The notes under the pieces: model-generated
What the model was told of the DNA's origin: nothing
Database searches by the model: none
The model's input: only the letters and a program-made list of their open reading frames with translations
In this document: one piece after another, positions 1 through 7,899 of the stretch
Numbering within the stretch: the first letter of the stretch is position 1
How the letters are laid out: the number at the start of each line of letters is the position of its first letter
NCBI GenBank assembly: GCA_964446935.1
Contig: CAYUQI010000033.1
Coordinates: 1-10,987 of the forward strand
DNA from: UASB124 sp964446935
GTDB taxonomy: Bacteria; Babelota; Babeliae; Babelales; RVW-14
DNA: 10,987 nucleotides
Direction: 5' to 3'
Translations under genes and position numbers: made by a program

Positions 1-369
1 ATTATGGTTCCGAGTGAAGATGAAGAATTATTATGGTTTTTTTCATTTTCAAGCATGTTTGCCGATAAAGATTCTGCTGCTCATAAACAACCATTACTTG
101 AATGGCTAACAACTCCCGGGAAAACTGTTGTTTATACCTTCTATGCCTTAAGTTACGACTATGTTGTTAAACTTTTTAATGAAGCAATACTTCTTTCTGA
201 TCAGCGTACGGCAAAAAAATATTTTTCAGAATTAGAGTGGATTGCAAAAAAAATTCACGGGTCTCAGTATGAGGCTGATTATCAAGAACACATCAAAACA
301 GCGCAAGAGTTGCTTGACTTGCTTAAAAATACGACAGAAAAATACACGAATATAGGTAATATGACATGA
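1..369 (+). CDS. Unrecognised protein, C-terminal part (5' end outside window)
   Basis: The frame is open from the first base of the window, and the ATG at position 4 has no upstream sequence with which to test it as a start, so this is most likely the 3' end of a longer gene. The visible ~121 residues are mostly helical in character: an aromatic stretch near the beginning (LLWFFSFSSMF), then amphipathic, charge-rich helices (residues ~60-110 rich in E, K, A, L). I recognise no family motif and assign no function. The stop codon overlaps the start of the next gene as ATGA, so the two are almost certainly co-transcribed and translationally coupled, suggesting a shared role with the large exported protein that follows. 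Confidence 0.75.
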   Translation: MMVPSEDEELLWFFSFSSMFADKDSAAHKQPLLEWLTTPGKTVVYTFYALSYDYVVKLFNEAILLSDQRTAKKYFSELEWIAKKIHGSQYEADYQEHIKTAQELLDLLKNTTEKYTNIGNMT

Positions 370-3300
370 AGATAATCAACAATTGCAAGCGATGGTTTGT
401 TGGGGTTGTTATTGTTACAATGAGTGTAGCATGTTTCTGCGCTGAGCAAGATACTACTGATTCATTATTTCTAAAAAGTTTTATTGATCATTATGAGGTG
501 AATCCAGAAGGTCGGTATACGCATGAATACCATCCTTTTTTACTTGACCAAACCCAGCGTAGTTTTTATGAGCTTGAGCAACGATTGCACGATGAAAATT
601 TTGCTATGCATGGCAGAATCATTATTATGGGCTATGAGGAACAGGCTGTTCCTCAGTATTACACTAATTTTCTAAACACCAGAATAAACGATGAAGCTAT
701 TCGCAAAAATCATGCTGGTTGGTCATTACGGTTGCATAACCGTTTTGGTTTTATGACTGGTTTTTTATTCAAAGAACTACCGTATATTCCCGATGTCTAT
801 TTTCCTGAACATGTGCGTGTTTTTGAGCATGTTGATGCCCAAACCATACCTCTTTTTGATGATCGAGCCTATTTGTTCCAGCAGCATGCCTTTGGACAGG
901 CGTTGCCGGTAATGAGCAAGGAAATGGAAGTTGTCTTAAAAAAACTACATATTATGAAGCCTCGTGATATATTATGTGAACTTGAGCGATTTTGGCAGGT
1001 GTTATATCACAATGCCTTTAAGGTTGGTAATAATCAGATTGCTGGTACTCAAGATGTTCTTTTTTCCATTGAATATGCAAAATATCTTGCAGGATCACAG
1101 CTTCCTTTATACAAATTTTTCATTGGTCCTGATATCACCTATCCGATTGAAATAACCGCCAAACAAGAAAAGGCTGTTACGCTTCATGCACAACGGTTTG
1201 TAAAAACGTTATCACAACATCTTGTTGCACGCCACGACAGAAGTACCGCGTATATTTTTTGCAGTTTTGTTGATGGGGTTGGCAAAAGTACTATGTTGGG
1301 CAACCTCAAAAATTGGATGAATTTCGGACAAGATATTGAGCACTTCCAGCACGTCGACAATTCATCATCGCAATGGTGTGAGCTTTTTAAATTCAAAGAA
1401 AATGTTTTTATTGTCGATTTGCCAGCGCAAGTAAGCCATTTTACGTATAAACCAGATGGCTATGTGTTTGTTGACATTCGAACGGCTGATGCTTCTGATT
1501 TAATTAAGGAGCTTGAGGTCTATGTTACCAATAACCGTGTTAACCTTAAGCAAAATTATCAACGGTTGTGTGAGCAGGTTGCTACGCTTATAGCTACCAA
1601 AGGTTTTGCAGCTTCTGAACTTAATGATAGTCAAAATCCTGCCTATGCATTTATTAAAAACGTTATACTTCTTAAACGGCGTGAATCAAATACATGGATT
1701 CCGTTTGAATATCAGGGTAAATCGTATCTTTTTAAAGATGGCAAACCGCTGGAAATTCGTTTTTTTACAGCGCTTTCATCTGTTAAATCCGAAGGTCTTA
1801 AAAATATAGAATCTGAGCAAATGCTCTTTTTTGATGGAATTCGTTTTCCGGCACCCTATGGTATTTTTCTTGATAATCTTGTTCTTAAACTCAAAGAAAA
1901 TAACATCAAAAACATTGTTTTTGTTGATTTTTTAAGTATGTATCCACGATCATCCCGTGAAAATGTGCGAATCAATTATCTTTTGCAGCAAATGGCGCTG
2001 CTTGATACTAATTTTAATCCTTATTTTAGTTTGTATCGTGATTTTGTTAGCGGTGGTGAATTGCTCTATGCCCTTTTGCATAAAACGAGTAGACAAATAC
2101 TAGAACATTCATTTGAGCTTGAAACTCTTGTGCGCCTTGCTCTTTTCCGTATGCTTGTGCAACAAAAGCAAGCGGACTTGGGAGCCTGTAATATTGCTTC
2201 CTTAACTGATGCGTTACAGTTACACGTTCAATCACTGTACCAACAACATGGAGCTTCTGTAGCAACATTGGCTGAACAAAAAATTGATCGAGAGACAACC
2301 TCGTTGGAAGCATTATATGGTTTATCTAAGCATTTTGTTAATATTCAGCAATTTTCATTTGAAAAAGTTCATGCATTGAGTTCGTTATTACAACAGTTCT
2401 TTACCGATAACGTTACGCATGAAGGTGTCAATGAGATGTGGCAAAATCCTGGAATGTTTGCGATAGATTCGAAAGAACATGTTGATGGAAAACGTCAAAA
2501 TGTAATCGAGATGACAAACTCACATGTTCCTTTCAGGCAGTGCTATGCATTTCATACTGGTTGTCGGGATGAATTGTTATTGACCCCGTTTGTGCGATCA
2601 TTGCGTACCTGTTGGTATGCTTCATTGTTAAATTTGCTTGCATGTACTGCTCAAGGTTCGCATCAATTTGAACTTCAACGAGCACTTTTTAATGTGGTTC
2701 CTCTTATGCTTGTCAAGGGGAGTGACGGATTGTATTATACTATTCAGCGTTTTTATGAGCCGTGGAGCCAAAAGATTAAAAAAAATGTGAGAACTACGTA
2801 TCGGATGCTTGGTCTGTCAATGAGCAAACCACGTTCCTTCGTTACAGTTAATGAAACACCTTATCGTTTTGATTGGAATAATAAGACAAGTAATAGTGGT
2901 TTGTTAGGGTTTGATTGCTCGCTGAAAAAAGATGATATCTCTCATAGTAAATCACAACTGAACAAGGCAACAGTTTCCGCTGTTGTTCAGGACTATCAAG
3001 TGGAGCATGGTGCCAGTTGTGTTATGCCAACCAGTCTGCTGTGGAATGAGTTGAACCAACATTCTGGATGGTTTAAAAAACTTTCTATGAATCGAAAGAA
3101 AGCGCAGAATAAGGGTGTTTATCAAGGTCCGCCATCACTTCAGGAAAAAGCAAAGAAAAAATCTTTTTGGTCGCTTTCAAAAAAATTATATCTTGGTAAT
3201 CAATCTCATATTCCTATCGCACGTATGCTTATTCGCTTGCTTGCTACTCTTGAAATGGTGCTAAAAGATCCTGATGCTGATATTGTTATTCGTGATGGCA

Positions 3301-3452
3301 ATCGTGAGGATTTTAAGGCAGCGCTTAAACTATTTGAGCATGTTGTTCTACCGGGACATTGCAATATTATTTTCTTGGAAGACGTGTTTTCTGATTATGA
3401 TTCAGTAGAGCCATATCCTTCATGGGATTTTTGGGATAATTTAGAAGTTTGA
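366..3452 (+). CDS. Large exported protein of unknown function with a P-loop NTPase-like motif
   Basis: This 1028-residue protein does not match a family I can name. It begins with a typical export signal: basic N-terminus (MKIINNCKR), hydrophobic core at residues 10-25, then a polar mature part. Cleavage near residues 23-27 is likely, and C23 could alternatively be a weak lipobox cysteine (SVAC). The middle holds DGVGKST at residues 303-309, resembling the P-loop of thymidylate-kinase-like enzymes, although the residue where the classical A/G of Walker A sits is F. A hydrophobic strand ending in D (VFIVDL, D351) follows about 45 residues later and could be Walker B. A second strand ends VFVD (D521) and is followed by an arginine-rich PRSSRENVR (527-535). 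The last ~100 residues contain another alpha/beta-like stretch (IVIRDGN, NIIFLEDVF). Its start overlaps the preceding stop by four bases and only a weak AGGT-like ribosome site is visible, so translation is probably coupled. A nucleotide-binding fold in an exported protein is odd. Nucleotide binding is inferred from the motif alone. Confidence 0.85.
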   Translation: MKIINNCKRWFVGVVIVTMSVACFCAEQDTTDSLFLKSFIDHYEVNPEGRYTHEYHPFLLDQTQRSFYELEQRLHDENFAMHGRIIIMGYEEQAVPQYYTNFLNTRINDEAIRKNHAGWSLRLHNRFGFMTGFLFKELPYIPDVYFPEHVRVFEHVDAQTIPLFDDRAYLFQQHAFGQALPVMSKEMEVVLKKLHIMKPRDILCELERFWQVLYHNAFKVGNNQIAGTQDVLFSIEYAKYLAGSQLPLYKFFIGPDITYPIEITAKQEKAVTLHAQRFVKTLSQHLVARHDRSTAYIFCSFVDGVGKSTMLGNLKNWMNFGQDIEHFQHVDNSSSQWCELFKFKENVFIVDLPAQVSHFTYKPDGYVFVDIRTADASDLIKELEVYVTNNRVNLKQNYQRLCEQVATLIATKGFAASELNDSQNPAYAFIKNVILLKRRESNTWIPFEYQGKSYLFKDGKPLEIRFFTALSSVKSEGLKNIESEQMLFFDGIRFPAPYGIFLDNLVLKLKENNIKNIVFVDFLSMYPRSSRENVRINYLLQQMALLDTNFNPYFSLYRDFVSGGELLYALLHKTSRQILEHSFELETLVRLALFRMLVQQKQADLGACNIASLTDALQLHVQSLYQQHGASVATLAEQKIDRETTSLEALYGLSKHFVNIQQFSFEKVHALSSLLQQFFTDNVTHEGVNEMWQNPGMFAIDSKEHVDGKRQNVIEMTNSHVPFRQCYAFHTGCRDELLLTPFVRSLRTCWYASLLNLLACTAQGSHQFELQRALFNVVPLMLVKGSDGLYYTIQRFYEPWSQKIKKNVRTTYRMLGLSMSKPRSFVTVNETPYRFDWNNKTSNSGLLGFDCSLKKDDISHSKSQLNKATVSAVVQDYQVEHGASCVMPTSLLWNELNQHSGWFKKLSMNRKKAQNKGVYQGPPSLQEKAKKKSFWSLSKKLYLGNQSHIPIARMLIRLLATLEMVLKDPDADIVIRDGNREDFKAALKLFEHVVLPGHCNIIFLEDVFSDYDSVEPYPSWDFWDNLEV

Positions 3453-3531
3453 GAATGTGTCGGGTTGGCTCTTTGCGTAATAAGGACTTGTTTGGTGAGT
3501 AAAAATCTGATGATCCCGTTCGTGGTGAGGA

Positions 3532-3560
3532 GCCTCGCTGTAGCTCGACAGAGCGAAGGC
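3532..3560. repeat. Small hairpin within the left arm of the palindromic element
   Basis: GCCT (3532-3535) and CGCT (3536-3539) pair with AGCG (3552-3555) and AGGC (3557-3560), leaving one bulged A at 3556. An inner GT/AC pairing closes a short loop. It interrupts the large palindrome on the left side only in sequence, because the right side carries a different hairpin at the equivalent place. Confidence 0.5.
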
Positions 3561-3656
3561 GGGCGTCTCGAACCATGAACTCAAAATTGATTTACTTCCA
3601 ATCAAAGATTCCGCTAGTTTTTAGAGTTTTTATTGTGTTCATGGTTCGAGACACTC

Positions 3657-3669
3657 GCGCTTTCAGCGC
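3657..3669. repeat. Small hairpin within the right arm of the palindromic element
   Basis: GCGCT, a TTC loop and AGCGC form a perfect 5-bp GC-rich stem with a 3-nt loop. It lies between the inner and outer right arms, opposite the unrelated left-side hairpin. Confidence 0.5.
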
Positions 3670-3725
3670 TCGTTCCTCACCACGAACGGATGATTAAATA
3701 ACTTTTTCTAATTTTCACATGGTTG

Positions 3726-5507
3726 TTACAAAAACGCCACATCCATTCCTTGTAATTCAATGCGCGTTGATCCACCCCATTCATTTTTTATGATGTGTGC
3801 GGCCAAATGAAATGGCTTGTCCCCAAGATTTTGTAATGGTTCATATATATCTGGACGATTGAAAAAAATAACCGGCTTGACGATGCCATCTGCAAAGATC
3901 ATACACTTAACATGTTTTTCTTTTAGAACCTGTGGTTGTTTAAGGAGTGTGACATTTTTTATTAAAAAAAGTGGTTGAGGGTTCTGATTGCCAAATGGTT
4001 CCATTTGTTCAAGGTCTGAAACGCATTTGAGCGATGCTTCAGGCAAGATAAGTGGTGCATCAAGTGTTAATCCTGGCCGTAAATCTTGGAGAGTAAATTG
4101 GCTGGCAATGGCTGTTGATAATCGTTCTTTAAGAGCGGGTAAATTGCTATGCTTGAGTTTTAATCCTGCTGCGCATGCATGTCCACCAAATTGTATGAGG
4201 AGGTCACTACAGGTGGTCAGAGCATCAAAAATATTGAATTCTGGAATTGAGCGGCACGAACCTTTTGCAATGTCTTTATTTGAATCAATATGAAATAGGA
4301 ACGTTGGTCTTCCATAATTATGGGCAAGCTTTCCAGCGACAAGTCCTATGACCCCCGAGGGCCATTCGCTACTGCATGCTGTGATAAGGTATTCTTGATC
4401 AAGATCAATTTGTCTGTGGCCAATGGCAAGTTCAATTTCTTTATAAATGCCTTGTTCGACACGCTTACGTTCTTCATTCATTGTTTTAAGAATAGCTCCG
4501 ATGCGTTCTACTTCATCCATGTCTGAGCTAATCATGAATTTAACGGCATCACGAGGATCCGATAATCGGCCTAAGGCATTGACCTGCGGGGCCATAAAAA
4601 ACCCAATATCTAAAGAATCAAAAGTTTCTTTGCTCAAGCTTGCATTGGTAGCTAGTACGCTAATCGCATTACTTTTATTTTGGTTGATGAGATTGAGCCC
4701 ATGTCGTACCCAAAAACGATTTTCACCAATTAATGGGACAACGTCGGCGATGGTTCCCAACATCAAAAGTTCATATACTTTTTCAGGAAGTCGTTTGATT
4801 CCCAGTTGTTCATAGATCAAACTAATAAGCTTAAAAACAACGCCAACACCTGCCAATTCTTTAAATGGATATGAACATTCGGTGCGATGGGGGTCAATGA
4901 TGGCAATCGCTGGTGGCAATGTTTCGTGCGGACGATGGTGATCAGTGATAATCAAGTCAATGCCACGCTTTTGTGCTGTTTGTGCTGCTTGAAAGGCTGT
5001 GATGCCATTATCAACCGTGATGATGAGTGAGTATCCATTTTTAAAGGCTTGTTCTACGGCAGAAGCTGAAAGCCCATAGCCATCTTTTTCTCGGTTGGGC
5101 AGAAAAAAGTTAATACGTGCATCAAGAGGGATGAGCGCAGTAAGTGTTAGGCTGACAGCGGTAATGCCGTCAACATCATAATCGCCAAAGATGAGTATTT
5201 TTTCACGATTTTTGATAGCACGGATAATGCGGGTGACTGCTGTAGTGCTATCATGCAACAACCCTGCGTGAGGAACATTATGCTCATATGAGCTTAATAA
5301 AAACGATCTGATGGAGGCATCATCGATCATTCCACGTGTTACCAGGGTGTGTGCAATGGGCAGTGAAAGACTATGCGTATAGGCGAGAGAGCGTACAAGG
5401 GCTGGTTCAACTGTTTTAATTTTCCAGCGATATTTGTGCCCTTGTATGAATTCATAAGCATTACAAGGCTCTCCTGCTGTAGCATGATCCTTTTCATGGG
5501 CTAACAT
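3726..5507 (-). CDS. recJ: Single-stranded-DNA-specific exonuclease RecJ
   Basis: RecJ degrades single-stranded DNA 5' to 3' in the cytoplasm during recombinational and mismatch repair, using two metal ions held by the DHH domain. The motifs appear in order: GDYDVDG (108-114), VDNGIT (165-170), DHH (189-191), GTIADVVP (251-258), NALGRL (310-315). The DHHA1 part follows, with GVIGLVAGKL (385-394), GSCRS (416-420) and GGHACAAG (441-448). A C-terminal OB-like region begins near EPFGNQNPQPLF (503-514). At 593 residues the length is normal and no catalytic residue is missing. The ATG at 5507 lies 12 nt after the lysS stop, has no clear Shine-Dalgarno sequence, and is the only ATG in frame before residue 60, so coupling to lysS translation is likely. 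In E. coli recJ and lysS also share an operon (recJ-prfB-lysS, known), but in the opposite order and with prfB between. Confidence 0.97.
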   Translation of the reverse strand: MLAHEKDHATAGEPCNAYEFIQGHKYRWKIKTVEPALVRSLAYTHSLSLPIAHTLVTRGMIDDASIRSFLLSSYEHNVPHAGLLHDSTTAVTRIIRAIKNREKILIFGDYDVDGITAVSLTLTALIPLDARINFFLPNREKDGYGLSASAVEQAFKNGYSLIITVDNGITAFQAAQTAQKRGIDLIITDHHRPHETLPPAIAIIDPHRTECSYPFKELAGVGVVFKLISLIYEQLGIKRLPEKVYELLMLGTIADVVPLIGENRFWVRHGLNLINQNKSNAISVLATNASLSKETFDSLDIGFFMAPQVNALGRLSDPRDAVKFMISSDMDEVERIGAILKTMNEERKRVEQGIYKEIELAIGHRQIDLDQEYLITACSSEWPSGVIGLVAGKLAHNYGRPTFLFHIDSNKDIAKGSCRSIPEFNIFDALTTCSDLLIQFGGHACAAGLKLKHSNLPALKERLSTAIASQFTLQDLRPGLTLDAPLILPEASLKCVSDLEQMEPFGNQNPQPLFLIKNVTLLKQPQVLKEKHVKCMIFADGIVKPVIFFNRPDIYEPLQNLGDKPFHLAAHIIKNEWGGSTRIELQGMDVAFL

Positions 5508-5519
5508 AGATATGCTGCA

Positions 5520-7025
5520 TTAGTCTTTAGTTGGTTTTAAAGCAGGAAATAGAATAACATCTTTAATTGAATGAGTATCGGTTAAAAGCATGGTTAAGCG
5601 GTCGATTCCCATACCAACACCAACAGTTGGTGGTAATCCATACTCTAATGCCTTAACATAATCAGCATCGTAGTGGTGAGCTTCAATATCCCCGCCTTCT
5701 CGGGCTTGGACTTGAGCTTTGAATCGCTCTGCTTGATCAAATGGATCATTTAATTCGGTAAATCCGTTAGCAAGTTCCATGCCACATACAAATAACTCAA
5801 AACGGGCCGTTATCTCAGGATTGTCTTCATCGCGTTTTGCCAATGGGGAGACTTCAACTGGATAACCAATAATGAATGTTGGTTGAACAATGTTTGGTTC
5901 GACAAAATGTTCAAACAAAGCAAACAGTTTTGTTCCATATGCAGCATTTTTTGTTACTTCAATATTGTGTTGTTTGATAAGTTTATCAATAGCATCTGGA
6001 CTAATTTGTGCACGGTCTAGTTTGCCAATGGTAACAAGTGATTCTTCAACGGTAAGTCGTTTGAAGGGTGGGGTGAAATCGATAATGTTCTCTGCGAACC
6101 GTATCTTAGGGCTATCAAAGTTTTTTGTAATGACAGAATGAATGAGTTGTTCTGTGGTATCCATGCCAACTTTATAATCGCCATGGGTTTGATAAAATTC
6201 AAGCATGGTAAATTCAGGATTATGTTTAATTGATATGCCCTCATTCCTAAAATTTCGATTGATTTCAAAGACACGTTCAAAACCACCAACGACCAAACGT
6301 TTCAAATAAAGTTCTGGCGCAATACGCATATAAAGATCCATTTTATATGTGTTGTGATGGGTAATGAATGGGCGAGCTGTAGCACCACCCGGAATAGGGT
6401 GAAGCATGGGTGTTTCTACTTCAAGAAAATCACGATTTTGTAAAAACTCACGTATTGTTTGAATAATGCGTGAACGCTTTTTAAATTTAGCGGCACTTTC
6501 TGGGTTGCTTATCAAATCAAGGTATCGTTGACGATATCGTTGTTCAATGTCGGCAAGCCCATGGAACTTTTCTGGCAATGGGTAGAGACATTTGCTTAAT
6601 AAGGCAAGTTCAAAGACCTTAAGCGTAACTTCGCCCATTTTGGTGGTAAAGATTGACCCTTTGCCCCACAAAATATCGCCAATGTCGACGTATTTTTTAA
6701 AAAATTCGAAAGCGGTTTCTCCAACATCATCTTTTTTAATATAAATTTGAATTCTACCGCTACGGTCTTGGATGACGCCGAAAAATGTTTTGCCATGATC
6801 ACGCTTGATGAGTAGGCGTCCTGCAAGGCTGACGTTGAGCTCTGCCGTTGGATTTTTTTGATATTCGGCGATAGCTTCTGCCGTTGTATATGTAACAGGC
6901 TTATAGGCTGGCCATGGTTTTATTCCTTCTTCTTGCATTTTTTCAAGTTTTGCAAGACGAATGTCATGTTCATTTGATTCAGATACAGGGGTTATTGGTT
7001 CTGGATTGAGATCTTTGGTTGCCAT
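5520..7025 (-). CDS. lysS: Lysyl-tRNA synthetase, class II
   Basis: LysS joins lysine to tRNA-Lys using ATP in the cytoplasm. Counted from the preferred start (501 residues), an N-terminal OB-fold for anticodon binding covers about 65-96 (VSLAGRLLIKR ... GRIQIYI). The class II catalytic core follows: YRQRYLDL (164-171), the motif 1 region ending EVETPMLHPIPGGATARPF (202-220), motif 2 FRNEGISIKHNPEFTMLE (259-276) and motif 3 GVGMGIDRL (469-477). Length matches bacterial LysRS (E. coli 505). An in-frame ATG at 7058 would add 11 residues (MLTLKHAMRLG). I prefer 7025 because GAGG lies 6 nt upstream of it, while 7058 lacks a ribosome site and sits only about 10 nt from the start implied by the candidate promoter. 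It is the first gene of a lysS-recJ unit. Confidence 0.97.
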   Translation of the reverse strand: MATKDLNPEPITPVSESNEHDIRLAKLEKMQEEGIKPWPAYKPVTYTTAEAIAEYQKNPTAELNVSLAGRLLIKRDHGKTFFGVIQDRSGRIQIYIKKDDVGETAFEFFKKYVDIGDILWGKGSIFTTKMGEVTLKVFELALLSKCLYPLPEKFHGLADIEQRYRQRYLDLISNPESAAKFKKRSRIIQTIREFLQNRDFLEVETPMLHPIPGGATARPFITHHNTYKMDLYMRIAPELYLKRLVVGGFERVFEINRNFRNEGISIKHNPEFTMLEFYQTHGDYKVGMDTTEQLIHSVITKNFDSPKIRFAENIIDFTPPFKRLTVEESLVTIGKLDRAQISPDAIDKLIKQHNIEVTKNAAYGTKLFALFEHFVEPNIVQPTFIIGYPVEVSPLAKRDEDNPEITARFELFVCGMELANGFTELNDPFDQAERFKAQVQAREGGDIEAHHYDADYVKALEYGLPPTVGVGMGIDRLTMLLTDTHSIKDVILFPALKPTKD

Positions 7026-7031
7026 GCCGAG

Positions 7032-7035
7032 CCTC
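7032..7035 (-). promoter_or_regulatory. Ribosome binding site of lysS (decides start)
   Basis: GAGG on the minus strand, 6 nt before the ATG at 7025. The alternative upstream ATG at 7058 has only AT-rich sequence before it. Confidence 0.55.
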
Positions 7036-7075
7036 ATTGCATGCTTAAGGGTTAACATCTTAATTTTCGGGTTTC

Positions 7076-7106
7076 AGTATACCTAAATAACCAACAAAAT
7101 GCACAA
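7076..7106 (-). promoter_or_regulatory. Candidate sigma70-type promoter of lysS-recJ
   Basis: Minus-strand TATACT (7081-7076) is a good -10. The best -35 is TTGTGC (7106-7101) at 19 nt, or the overlapping TGTGCA at 18 nt, so that half is weak and its spacing long. Transcription would start near 7069, giving a leader of about 44 nt to the preferred lysS start. Confidence 0.4.
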
Positions 7107-7207
7107 ATTTATAGGATTTTGAGATTGCACAATATGATTACTTGTCTATACAGATGCTTTTCCATGAGACACATGTGCATATTTTCTATTATGAAAAAAT
7201 AAATGCA

Positions 7208-7235
7208 TTGAATGACGTTAATCTTGTGCTATGAT
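7208..7235 (+). promoter_or_regulatory. Sigma70-type promoter of the two small exported-protein genes
   Basis: TTGAAT (-35, 7208-7213), a 16-nt spacer and TATGAT (-10, 7230-7235) with a TGc just upstream, which makes an extended -10. Transcription would start near 7242, leaving about 38 nt to the ATG at 7280. It would also place the upstream TTG at 7244 almost at the transcript's first base. Confidence 0.6.
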
Positions 7236-7263
7236 GATTATGGTTGTCGGTAGTATGGATGAT

Positions 7264-7271
7264 AAGGGGAG
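7264..7271 (+). promoter_or_regulatory. Ribosome binding site for the gene starting at 7280
   Basis: AAGGGGAG ends 8 nt before the ATG at 7280. It settles the start against the in-frame TTG at 7244, which lies upstream of this site and would put a charged segment ahead of the signal peptide. Confidence 0.7.
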
Positions 7272-7279
7272 CTTTTGAT

Positions 7280-7870
7280 ATGAATTGTGTATCAAAGATC
7301 GTGGTTGTTATTATTGCTTCAGCGGTGATAGTGCCTGGTTCAATGGCTGCACAACGTGGAGTGCCTTCAAAGAAATCAACACTTGTCCGCGAACGTCAGC
7401 CATGGACTCAAAAATCAGCAATGAAAAAAACAGGCGAGGCGCAAAAATCGGAAGAAGAACTCAAAAAAACGATTGGGAAAGTGAGCGACGCAAATACACG
7501 AGCAGCATTGTCAGCGATAAATGCTTTCTATTCTGATGAAATTGCACAAATAAATATGACGCTTAAGGCAATAACTGATAAAGTACGTGTTGTCAAAGTG
7601 AAAAAAGTAACAACACGAAAAGGGGCGGTTGCTGCTAAGAAACCAACAAAGAAAGTTGCAAAAAAAGTAACAACAGTAAAAAAACAAGCGGCTCCTGCTG
7701 CTTCTGTGAAGCCTTCTTCTACCGTTACCCAAAAAACAATATTGCCAGAGGCGAAACCAGTGCCCGTTGAAGAAACAGTAACGTTGGAAGAAGCGACATC
7801 ACCCGAAGAAAGTGAATTGGTAACAGAAGAAGGTGATGTGCTATTTGTTGAAGAAGTTCCTGAGGAATAA
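7280..7870 (+). CDS. Exported lysine/alanine-rich then acidic low-complexity protein, unknown function
   Basis: I do not recognise a family. The 196-residue product starts with a clear signal peptide (MNCVSK, then hydrophobic residues 7-19, cleavage likely after SMA at 21-23), so it should reach the periplasm or beyond. A charged, probably helical part follows (about 45-100). A strongly basic stretch at 101-136 is built from K, V, A, T and P and resembles histone-H1-like tails. The tail (about 157-196) is acidic, with many E and ending VEEVPEE. The basic stretch carries a 15-bp direct repeat (7601-7615 and 7661-7675), giving KKVTT twice 20 residues apart. Mature protein is thus a polyampholyte with opposite charge at its two ends. 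Binding to nucleic acid, peptidoglycan or itself is possible but only a guess. It has a strong promoter and ribosome site, and is followed after 29 nt by another exported protein. Confidence 0.85.
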   Translation: MNCVSKIVVVIIASAVIVPGSMAAQRGVPSKKSTLVRERQPWTQKSAMKKTGEAQKSEEELKKTIGKVSDANTRAALSAINAFYSDEIAQINMTLKAITDKVRVVKVKKVTTRKGAVAAKKPTKKVAKKVTTVKKQAAPAASVKPSSTVTQKTILPEAKPVPVEETVTLEEATSPEESELVTEEGDVLFVEEVPEE

Positions 7871-7899
7871 TTAAAGATATTGAGGTATAAGCGTTATCT

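Larger units (their letters stand above)
3516..3689. repeat. Compound palindromic element (MITE/REP-like) between convergent genes
   Basis: The outer arms are a perfect 16-bp inverted repeat, CCGTTCGTGGTGAGGA at 3516-3531 and its complement at 3674-3689. The inner arms are a second perfect 16-bp pair, GTCTCGAACCATGAAC at 3565-3580 and its complement at 3637-3652. They enclose a 56-nt AT-rich centre. Between the arms lie 33 nt on the left and 21 nt on the right. These are unrelated in sequence, but each folds into its own small hairpin, so one strand could form a branched cruciform-like structure. ATGAT occurs directly outside the right end (3690-3694) and one base outside the left end (3510-3514), a possible target-site duplication. 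There is no transposase gene. The position between two converging genes would also let it act as a bidirectional transcription barrier, but no T-run follows as in a classical intrinsic terminator. Confidence 0.8.

Noticed and set aside
3367..3576. Minus-strand 69-residue open frame
   Set aside because: It covers the end of the large plus-strand gene and the left half of the palindrome, with no ribosome site; it is a by-product of the repeat.
3988..4815. Plus-strand open frames of 68-122 residues inside recJ
   Set aside because: They are antisense shadows of a gene with all its family motifs and have no ribosome sites.
7100..7132. TGCACAA repeated 26 bp apart in the lysS upstream region as an operator
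   Set aside because: Two 7-mers in AT-rich DNA without dyad symmetry are too weak to call a binding site.
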